From positions 110,153 through 160,041 of the forward strand of contig NZ_VTQX01000004.1 in assembly GCF_008764295.1 (NCBI RefSeq): a stretch of DNA of 49,889 nucleotides, given 5' to 3'. The DNA comes from Bacillus methanolicus (GTDB lineage Bacteria; Bacillota; Bacilli; Bacillales; Cytobacillaceae). Both the position numbers and the translations under genes were made by a program. The notes beneath the pieces were generated by a model that did no database searches, was not told the origin of the DNA, and saw only the letters and a list, made by a program, of their open reading frames with translations. Shown piece by piece: positions 43,159-49,889 of the stretch; within the stretch, counting starts at the first letter, position 1, and the number at the start of each line of letters is the position of its first letter.

Positions 43159-43972
43159 GATCCTGGCCTCCTTTATGCTCCCCTTTCTCTCTGTTCATGG
43201 CATGGGCAATGACTGAGCCGACTACTGCCATCGTTGTGACGCCGAACATTGCCTTTCCTAACGGTTGAGCATAGTCCTTCCATACGATTTGTGATAGTGG
43301 CACCTTCGGATTTTCCGGAAGTCCGTATACGGACGGCTTATCTGCAAGCAAGTAGACTGTCGTCGTCCCCTTAATCCCTTGCGGATTATAAATATTCGCA
43401 TTCGGGAAGCGTTCCTTAATTTTTGCTAAACGCTGTTCAGCCTCGGATAACACTTTTTCCTTTTCATCATAGATAAGACAATCTGTATGACAAGCTGTTA
43501 CACAAGCTGGCTCCAGCCCTTGCTCAAGGCGATCTGTACAAAGGGTGCATTTTTGCGCTCTGCGATATTCTTTCCCATGTTTGTCCTTATAAGTAGCCAG
43601 CTCAACCACATCAAACGTACAGTTTTGCACACAGTATCCACAGCCAACACATTTATCATGATCAATGACGACAGAACCAAATTCTGTATGACTAATCGCA
43701 TCCTCTGGACATGCTTTTTCACAAGCCGCTTCGACGCAATGTAAGCATGATTGATGTCTAAATAACCACTCAAACCCACCATTTGCCGTTTCATGCTCAT
43801 TATAAGTAATCACATTCCATGTATGAGCATTTACCTTCGCATGTGATTGAATGGAGCCGGAATATTCTTCCGTTACGGTAGGAAGGTCATTCCAATTTTT
43901 ACAAGCAACCATACATGCACGACAACCGTCACATTTCGTTACATCTACAAATTTAATATAATCGGCCATCAT
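43151..43972 (-). CDS. fdhB: Formate dehydrogenase iron-sulfur (beta) subunit
   Basis: About 273 residues. Four cysteine clusters for four [4Fe-4S] centres: CDGCRACMVAC, CLHCVEAACEKAC, CVGCGYCVQNC, CTLCTDRLEQ ... CVTAC. One C-terminal membrane helix (about 245-263) anchors it, as in FdnH. The ATG at 43972 overlaps the fdhA stop as TAATG with AAGGAGGG upstream; the next ATG codon directly after it is equally possible. It moves electrons from the molybdenum subunit to the cytochrome. Confidence 0.95.
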   Translation of the reverse strand: MMADYIKFVDVTKCDGCRACMVACKNWNDLPTVTEEYSGSIQSHAKVNAHTWNVITYNEHETANGGFEWLFRHQSCLHCVEAACEKACPEDAISHTEFGSVVIDHDKCVGCGYCVQNCTFDVVELATYKDKHGKEYRRAQKCTLCTDRLEQGLEPACVTACHTDCLIYDEKEKVLSEAEQRLAKIKERFPNANIYNPQGIKGTTTVYLLADKPSVYGLPENPKVPLSQIVWKDYAQPLGKAMFGVTTMAVVGSVIAHAMNREKGEHKGGQDHE

Positions 43973-46959
43973 TACACCCTCCTTACATCGCACAGGAATG
44001 CTTTATATTCCGGTATTGTTGAGTTTGCACATCCAATATGCGGTGTTAAGCGGTTTGCCGTAGCACCTGTTGCAATTCCCTTATAGCCAAAATGCCATGG
44101 CATCCCAATATGATGCACAGTTTTTTCCTTTAATTTATACGGTTTAAAACGCTTTGTAATCATCGCGTATGCTTCGATTTCCCCACGTGCCGTTGCGACG
44201 ATCACTTTATCCTTTTCCTTAATGCCCTTTTCTTTGGCAAGCTCTTCACTTATCTCAATAAACATATGGTTGACAAGCTCTGCCAGCCAAGGGACATTTC
44301 TTGTCATTGCACCGGACTGCCAGTGCTCAGATAAACGATAAGTTGTTGCAACAATTGGATATTTATCCGCTTCCCCTTTTGCATTCATTTCTTCTTCGCC
44401 AAACTGGACAGCTGGATTCAACTGCACACTGGAGAACGCATTGGAAATTGGATTTTCATAAGGCTCATAATGTTCAGGGAACGGTCCCTCATTTAATTTT
44501 GATGCTGCATAAATCGCACCTTTTCCGCCTGCCATCATAATGAATGGATCATTGAAGGTCGGATCGTCTGGTCCCTTTGTTGCCACAAAGTCAGGAATGT
44601 CATACCCTGTCCACTTGCCTTCCTGTGCATTCCATTCTATTCCTACCCGCTCCTTGCTCCATGCCTTTCCGTTGAGGTCAGCACTTGCACGATTGTAAAG
44701 GATCCGGCGGTTTGCAGGCCATGCGAAGGACCAATTCAAGAAGTTGCTCATACCTTCGTTTGTATTATCACGACGCTTTGCTAGATTTTCATTTTCTGGG
44801 TAGAAACCTGTATAAATCCAACATCCAGCTGTAGTTGAGCCGTCGTCTTGAAGGTCACCAAACGATTGAATTTGCTTTTTCGTCTTCCAATCATATCCAT
44901 TAATATCTTTACATACTAATTCGATATCTGGATGATCATCGTCCCCGTAATTCCAATATAGGGCGTTAATTTGTTTCGCAGCAGGTGTGGATTCGTTTTT
45001 ATAAAGCTCTTTCAAGCGACGTGCTAACATATGGGTAATTTCTAAATCAGCACGAGATTCTCCCTTCGGAGCAATTCCTTGCCAGCGATATTGCATCCAA
45101 CGTCCTGAGTTTGTAACAGAACCTTCTTTTTCAAAGGAAGAACATGCTGGTAGAAAAATAACTTCCGTTTGTACAGATGCTGGGTCATTACCTGCTTCCT
45201 TTTGCCAAAATGCAGATGTTTCTGTCTCAAATAGGTCCACTGCTACCATCCATTTTAAATTAGCCATGGCAGCCTGCTCTTTAAAGCTGTTCGGACCACC
45301 GACAACTGGATTTGACCCGAAAAGGATTAAGCCCTCAAGCTCTTTTCGGTGCATCGCATCAAATAAGCGCATAAACGAGTAGTCTTTCCCAGGTGCGATT
45401 TTTGGCATGAAATGATAGCCAAACTCATTATCAACTGTAGCGTTATCTCCGTAAAACGACTTCAACATACTTGTGTAAAACTTGGGCTTATTGACCCAAT
45501 AGCCTGATGTTGGTGTAATCCGCTCCAAGAAGCCTTGATAAGTTGAATCCCCTTCAGAACCTGTTGGTACTTCCATATAGCCTGGTACATTGTGATAAAG
45601 TAAACCGAAATCAGTTGAGCCTTGAACGTTGGACTCCCCGCGTAGAGCATTTACACCACCACCGGCAATTCCAATATTCCCAAGGAGAAGTTGCAGAATT
45701 GCATATGCACGAATATTTTGCGTACCAACTGTATGTTGAGTACCACCCATTGCGTAAAGAATCGTTCCTGCTTTGCCTACTTCACCTGTCGAGCCATACG
45801 TTTTACAAATATCAAGGTAGGTATCCTTATCCGTACCGGTCACACCAACTACTGTGTCGATATCATAGCGCGCATAGTGCTTTTTCATAAGTTGGTAGAC
45901 ACAATTTGGATCGGTTAATGTTGGATCGGTTAAAACATTGCCTTCCTCATCCGTTTTGAAGGCCCATTGCGATTGATCATATTTTCTTGTCGCTTCGTCA
46001 TAACCGCTGAACATTCCGTCCTCAAACTTATACGTATCCGCAACAATGTAAGCTGCATTTGTATAGTGAGCTACATATTCTTTATGATATAGTTCATTCT
46101 CTAAAACATAATTAATCATCCCGCCGATAAAAGCGATATCCGTTCCTGAACGGAGTTGTCCGTATACGTTCGCCATTTGTGATGTTCTCGTATAACGGGG
46201 ATCTACGGAAATAAGTTTTCCACCCTTTTCGAGAGCTTTCGAGATCCATCTAAAGCTAATTGGATGATTTTCTGCAGGGTTTGCTCCAATCACCATAAGA
46301 ACATCTGCAAATTGCAGATCATTCCAATGATTTGTCATTGCTCCACGACCGAATGTAGGCGCCAGACCGGCAACCGTTGAACTATGTCATATTCGGGCCT
46401 GGTGTTCAATGTAAGATAGTCCTAGACCAGCGCGGAACAATTTCTGAAGCAAGTGGCATTCCTCGTTATCCAACGCTGCACCGCCCAAATAGGCAATCGC
46501 ATCAGTTCGATTAACGGTGATTCCATTTTCTTTCTCCATAAATGTTTTATCTCTTGTTTCCTTAATGTTTTTCGCTACCTTATCAAGCGCAAAATCCCAA
46601 TCTACCTCTTCCCACTTAGAACTTCCTGGGGCCCTGTACATTGGCTTAGTCACACGTTTTTCTGATGTATATACTTGACGCACTGTCGTTCCCTTACTAC
46701 ATAAAGTTCCCTCGTTTATTGGGTGATCTGGATCCCCCTCTGTATAAACGACATCATCTTCATTTGCGTAAACTAATATTCCGCAACCTACAGAACAATA
46801 AGGACAAATAGTAGGTGTTGGCGTTAGTTTCGCAATCTTAAATTCTTCTGACTGTGCTTTTACTGACTTCTCGTCAAATCCAAGCTCAACAACTGCCAAA
46901 GTAGCAGCTACTGCACCAGACAATTTAAGAAACTGCCTTCTGGTTACATTCACTTCCAT
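43972..46959 (-). CDS. fdhA: Selenocysteine-containing formate dehydrogenase large (alpha) subunit
   Basis: One 995-residue gene. An in-frame TGA (46389-46387) at codon 191 separates an N-terminal 190-codon frame from the rest, which stays in the same frame. TGA is read here as selenocysteine because the context EHQARI-U-HSSTVAGLAPTFGRG is the active-site motif of FdnG-type enzymes, and a SECIS hairpin follows. Twin-arginine signal TRRQFLKLSG (6-15), [4Fe-4S] cysteines at 52, 55, 59 and 87, then bis-MGD domains to the C-terminus. Exported by Tat, it oxidises formate to CO2 outside the membrane with FdhB/FdhC. GGAGGGGG precedes the ATG. Automated calling would split it into two pieces. Confidence 0.95.
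46358..46389 (-). promoter_or_regulatory. SECIS element and UGA selenocysteine codon
   Basis: After the TGA, 18 bases precede a GGTCT loop (46368-46364). The stem is GGU-U-GCC with GGC-GCC, so it has a single bulged U on the 5' side. E. coli fdhF has the same 18-base distance, the same GGUCU loop and the same bulged U, all known to be needed for SelB binding. Confidence 0.92.
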
Positions 46960-47087
46960 TTCTCTTCCCCCTCCGTTGTGTTTATTTCCTTTTCCATAAA
47001 TAGAACAAATAATAAATATATAGAAAATCCTACCTATCCCCGTCAGATCCTTTAGTAGCGAAGAATCTGGCTTATGTTAAAAAAGGC
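46960..47087. other. Gap between fdhD and fdhA
   Basis: 128 bases. On the minus strand a nine-pair hairpin forms from CAGATTCTT with AAGGATCTG (about 47045-47070), without a T-run. I see no clear promoter; fdhA may be read from the fdhD promoter. Confidence 0.4.
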
Positions 47088-47852
47088 TTAGTTAGGATTA
47101 GCCCCCAAAGCTCTTTCTTCTAAGTCATATATCACTCTACCAAGTGATGTATATTGAATCGCCATTCTTCCCCTTAAATATCCAACTACTTCAATATTTA
47201 AATATTTAGCAAGTTGAATGGCTTGTTTTGTAGCAGCAGTCCTTGAAGCAACGATTGGAAAACCAAACTTCGCTGCTTTCGATAGCATTTCATAAGAGAT
47301 TCTACCGGTCGTAAGCAACAATAAAGAAGACGGTTCCAACTCGTTTCTAACCGCATGACCAATAATTTTATCAACTGCATTATGACGTCCAATATCCTCA
47401 CGAATGGTCATAGCTCCATTTTGTTCGACAATACATGCTCCATGCATGCCGCCCGACTCTAGATAAAGGGGTGAATTCCTAGCAAACTCACTTCTCTTTT
47501 TTAAGAGATAAGAAAGTTGGTATGTTTTTCCTACTTCAACCTTGTTAAACGTTTTCACATCTGTCATGGAGAAAAAAGTAACCCCTCTGCCGCAGCCAGC
47601 AGTGTAATGCTTTTTCTTTGAAAACATCTTCTCTGTATTAAAATTTGTCGCTAATGTAACTTCGATGACTCCACTTTCTTCATTAATTAAAACCGTTTGT
47701 ACATCAGCAGCACGCTCAATCATTCCTTCAGAAAAAAGATACCCATAAACCCAATCCTCTAAATCCTGTTTCGTTAGCTGAAAGACCGCAACTTCAAAAT
47801 CATTGACTACAAGAGTAATAGGATATTCCTCCGGGCAACCTTTTTGGTTCAT
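47088..47852 (-). CDS. fdhD: Formate dehydrogenase accessory sulfurtransferase FdhD
   Basis: About 254 residues. GYLFSEGMIERAADV, the catalytic-cysteine loop TAGCGRGVTFF, GGMHGACIVEQNG, REDIGRHNAVDKIIG and TTGRISYEMLSKAA identify FdhD, which carries sulfur from a cysteine desulfurase to the Mo-bis-MGD of formate dehydrogenase. The loop has one cysteine (CGRG) where E. coli has CxxC. The N-terminus is shorter than usual. Start chosen at the ATG nine bases after GAGG; an earlier ATG touches the ribosome site. First gene of the supercluster. Confidence 0.93.
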   Translation of the reverse strand: MNQKGCPEEYPITLVVNDFEVAVFQLTKQDLEDWVYGYLFSEGMIERAADVQTVLINEESGVIEVTLATNFNTEKMFSKKKHYTAGCGRGVTFFSMTDVKTFNKVEVGKTYQLSYLLKKRSEFARNSPLYLESGGMHGACIVEQNGAMTIREDIGRHNAVDKIIGHAVRNELEPSSLLLLTTGRISYEMLSKAAKFGFPIVASRTAATKQAIQLAKYLNIEVVGYLRGRMAIQYTSLGRVIYDLEERALGANPN

Positions 47853-47895
47853 AACCATTCACCTCGTCAGCAAACCCCTCTTGGTTCACTTGTTT

Positions 47896-47939
47896 ATTTT
47901 AAAAAAACAGCTCCTTCGATTTCTGCGACAAATATCACA
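47896..47939 (-). promoter_or_regulatory. FNR-type box and -10 element upstream of fdhD
   Basis: Read on the minus strand, TGTGA-TATTTG-TCGCA (47939-47924) has one mismatch to the FNR consensus TGTGA-N6-TCACA. TAAAAT (47901-47896) follows at a spacing that puts the box centre about 41.5 bases before the implied start, as in class II FNR promoters. Confidence 0.55.
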
Positions 47940-48528
47940 AGTTATAATTGCAATGGACGTTAACATGAAGGCGTTCACAAATGTTCTCCGCAATTCGCTC
48001 GTGCCGTTGTCCAATCTCTTTTTCATTATTAAAACCGAGTGTTTATTACTCATTTTCTGAAATCAAACGCCATATACGTACATTATCGAAAAACACATTA
48101 ACGTCGTTCGTGTTTGCCCTTCCGACAAAAAAGGTATATGCGATAAAATTGTGAAATTATTTTTTGTCTATTCAGTGACATTTTCTATTCTCCAAAAATT
48201 TTAAGTTGCACGTTTTTGTCGAGAATGTTAACAAAAAATGGGAAAGTCGATTTAATATATTCAGTGTTTTAATAGTGCTATTGAATAATGTTACGATCGT
48301 AGCTTAAATCTTATTGCCTATTAATTCTGTAACTTTTATCACACTTGCGTAGTGAAAATAAGCATTTCTACACCCTTATCATAAACCACTCCACAACCTT
48401 GTTAATGTTGAAAATGTGACATTCTGACATCTTCACAGAATGTTCAAAAAATAGAAACCACGATTCACAATTTGCACATACTTTATGTGCACTGAATTAT
48501 TTTAATAATGTTCGTAATCGTTCTAAAA
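47940..48528. other. Long intergenic region between fdhD and pdxK
   Basis: About 590 bases, very AT-rich. On the minus strand around 47945-48045 a stop-bounded frame reads GQRHERIAENICERL and then hits TGA; it has no start codon and may be a decayed gene. A 19-bp palindrome lies at 48473-48491. Nothing else is recognisable. Confidence 0.4.
48473..48491. promoter_or_regulatory. 19-bp palindrome upstream of pdxK
   Basis: TGCACATA (48473-48480) and TATGTGCA (48484-48491) form a perfect dyad around CTT, about 38 bases before the pdxK -35 box. This is a typical operator size and place. The binding protein is unknown. Confidence 0.4.
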
Positions 48529-48557
48529 TTGATTAACCTGTCTCTTTAAGATAAAAT
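48529..48557 (+). promoter_or_regulatory. Sigma-A promoter of pdxK
   Basis: TTGATT (48529-48534) and TAAAAT (48552-48557) with exactly 17 bases between. Implied start near 48564, about 28 bases before the ATG. Confidence 0.7.
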
Positions 48558-48591
48558 GAAAAACAAAACACTTCATTAGGGGGCAACTACA

Positions 48592-49410
48592 ATGTCAATG
48601 AAAAAAGCTTTAACCATCGCAGGTTCAGACACAAGCGGCGGAGCCGGGATTCAAGCCGACTTAAAAACATTTCAAGAACTCGATGTTTATGGAATGTCTG
48701 CTATAAACGTCATTGCTACGATGGATCCAAAAAACAATTGGCGCCACAGCGTTTTTCCTCTTTCAATCGAATCCTTTGAGGCACAGCTAGAAACGGTATT
48801 TTCTGTTAATCTCGATGCTTTGAAAACGGGAATGCTAGCTAATGTCGAAGTTATTGAGCGGATTGCAAAGGCGATTGATGAATATGGCGTAAAAAATGTG
48901 GTCATCGATCCGGTGATGGTTTGCAAAGGTGAGGATGAGGTGTTAAACCCTGAGAATGCAACTGCACTAAGGGATGTACTCGTACCTAGAGCTTTAATTG
49001 TTACACCAAATTTATTTGAGGCTTCCCAACTTGCTGGAACTGCCCCAATCAAAACGATAGATGATATGAAGGAAGCGGCTGCAAAGATCCATGCTCTCGG
49101 AGCAAAGTATGTTCTCATTAAAGGCGGGAGCAAGCTGGACTATGACAAAGCAGTTGACCTGCTCTTTGACGGGGAAGAATACAAGCTTTATGAGAGTGAA
49201 AAAATTGATACAACCTATGTTCACGGTGCGGGCTGTTCTTATTCTGCAGCCATTACTGCTGAGCTAGCAAAAGGAAAATCCGTATTAGAAGCCATTGCAC
49301 TTGCAAAAGACTTCGTTACGGCTGCCATTCGTCACGGCTTTAAGTTAAATGAATATGTTGGACCAACAATGCACGGGGTGTACCGTACGTTTGGTGCAGA
49401 AGGAAAATAA
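48592..49410 (+). CDS. pdxK: Pyridoxine/pyridoxal/pyridoxamine kinase
   Basis: 272 residues of the ThiD-like ribokinase fold: AGSDTSGGAGIQADLKTFQ at the start, ALKTGMLANVEVIERIAK, VVIDPVMVCKGEDEVL and the anion-hole motif THVHGAGC-like TYVHGAGCSYSAA. Length and motifs match B. subtilis PdxK (YwdB, formerly named ThiD), which phosphorylates B6 vitamers and also HMP. AGGGGGCAACTACA precedes ATG. Confidence 0.93.
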   Translation: MSMKKALTIAGSDTSGGAGIQADLKTFQELDVYGMSAINVIATMDPKNNWRHSVFPLSIESFEAQLETVFSVNLDALKTGMLANVEVIERIAKAIDEYGVKNVVIDPVMVCKGEDEVLNPENATALRDVLVPRALIVTPNLFEASQLAGTAPIKTIDDMKEAAAKIHALGAKYVLIKGGSKLDYDKAVDLLFDGEEYKLYESEKIDTTYVHGAGCSYSAAITAELAKGKSVLEAIALAKDFVTAAIRHGFKLNEYVGPTMHGVYRTFGAEGK

Positions 49411-49450
49411 GCTATAAACAGACCGCCCTTACACAAGAGGGCAGGTGAAT

Positions 49451-49518
49451 GAGCAGCCTATCGGCTGCTCTCAGACTGTAGACAAACTCGATGAAATCAA
49501 GTTGCCTACAGTCTATTT
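49451..49518 (+). terminator. Two consecutive hairpins after pdxK
   Basis: GAGCAGCC (49451-49458) pairs with GGCTGCTC (49463-49470) over a four-base loop. Then AGACTGTAG (49473-49481) pairs with CTACAGTCT (49506-49514), followed by ATTTTG. Together they form the pdxK terminator. Confidence 0.75.
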
Positions 49519-49755
49519 TGATTTAGAATATTCATTAAGAGTTATGTAAAGATGATAGAAAAATGATGACGAGAAATCCTATTACAGACAGAGACCTATT
49601 CGAAGTGGATTACAATAGAGCAGTTGGTACCTCAAGATCATTTATACGTTAGCTCGAGTCTGCAATTGATTTCTCCTTCATTTATCCGTAACTGTGGACC
49701 ATGTTTTTAAACTAATAATCTTAATTGAACTCTTGAGTTACAAACCTCTTTTGTT
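49519..49755. other. Non-coding strip before the right-end repeats
   Basis: About 240 bases with stops in all frames and no motif I recognise. Confidence 0.5.
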
Positions 49756-49889
49756 CCGATCAATCGAATTGCGAGCTTATTCGGACTGGAATCTTGCTCA
49801 CTTTGCCCGTTCTGTCCGAATACACATCTTATTCGGACTGAAGTCTTGCTCGCTTTGCCCGTTTTGTCCGAATACACCTCTTATTCGGA
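49756..49889. repeat. 52-bp palindrome-bearing repeats at the right end
   Basis: At least two full units and a degenerate leading one. Each carries TGTCCGAATACAC and TATTCGGACT, so the CCGAATA/TATTCGG hairpin is identical to that in the array at 1-246. The spacer between hairpins (for example CTTGCTCACTTTGCCCGTT) differs from the left array. The unit length, 52 bp, is the same. Cut by the window edge. Confidence 0.8.

Noticed and set aside
43972..46338. A separate 788-residue molybdopterin oxidoreductase starting at MTNHWND
   Set aside because: That methionine is internal. The upstream 190-codon frame is in the same phase and only a TGA with a SECIS hairpin lies between, so it is one selenoprotein gene.
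1..49889. CRISPR arrays, tRNA/rRNA genes, insertion sequences, prophage
   Set aside because: Read for these on both strands; the only tandem repeats are the palindromic 52-bp units, which lack unique spacers and cas genes.

Overview
The window looks like chromosomal DNA of an aerobic or facultative, spore-forming member of the Bacillaceae. Much of it follows the Bacillus subtilis ywi-ywh-ywg-ywf-ywd order: ywiB-argS, speE-speB, pbpG, ywhD, ywhC, ywhB, ywgA, ywfO, rsfA, lipL, pta, hemQ, gerQ, ywdK, ywdI, ung, pdxK. Sporulation genes (rsfA, gerQ, a pbpG-type penicillin-binding protein), low GC, strong AGGAGG-type ribosome sites and frequent TTG/GTG starts agree with this. Two large accessory blocks interrupt the core order. 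52-bp palindrome-bearing repeats of one family lie at both extreme ends.

Layout: 1-246 tandem repeats; 292-3139 accessory genes (DUF2812 protein, PadR regulator with its operators, GNAT acetyltransferase, XapX membrane peptide, tRNA 2-selenouridine synthase mnmH); 3211-11844 core genes; 12086-24914 a large acid-sugar-type catabolic operon with its regulator; 25132-35477 core genes; 35819-47852 a formate dehydrogenase and molybdenum-cofactor supercluster; 48592-49410 pdxK; then terminators and repeats.

The catabolic operon (22884 down to 12086, minus strand) encodes a DUF1537-family acid-sugar kinase, a PdxA2-type dehydrogenase, two dihydrodipicolinate-synthase-fold aldolases with a G(S/T)NGEF motif, a complete tripartite tricarboxylate transporter (TctC, TctB, TctA), a second unclassified permease, an iron-dependent alcohol dehydrogenase and a D-2-hydroxyacid dehydrogenase. 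Upstream lie a consensus cre site and a PrpR-like regulator. The regulator keeps PrpR_N, PAS and Fis-type HTH regions, but its AAA+ domain lacks the GAFTGA sigma-54 contact loop. The substrate is unknown.

The formate dehydrogenase cluster reads fdhD-fdhA-fdhB-fdhC-fdhE-mobA-moeA-moeA/PBP-moaE-moaD-moeB. The large subunit is a single selenoprotein gene interrupted by an in-frame TGA at codon 191. A hairpin with the bulged U and GGUCU loop of bacterial SECIS elements follows at the same distance as in E. coli fdhF. With mnmH at the other end of the window, this suggests the organism uses selenium both as selenocysteine and as tRNA selenouridine; selA/B/C/D must then lie elsewhere. A near-consensus FNR box at about -41.5 from a good -10 element upstream of fdhD suggests anaerobic induction. 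I saw no tRNA, rRNA, CRISPR array, insertion sequence or prophage gene.
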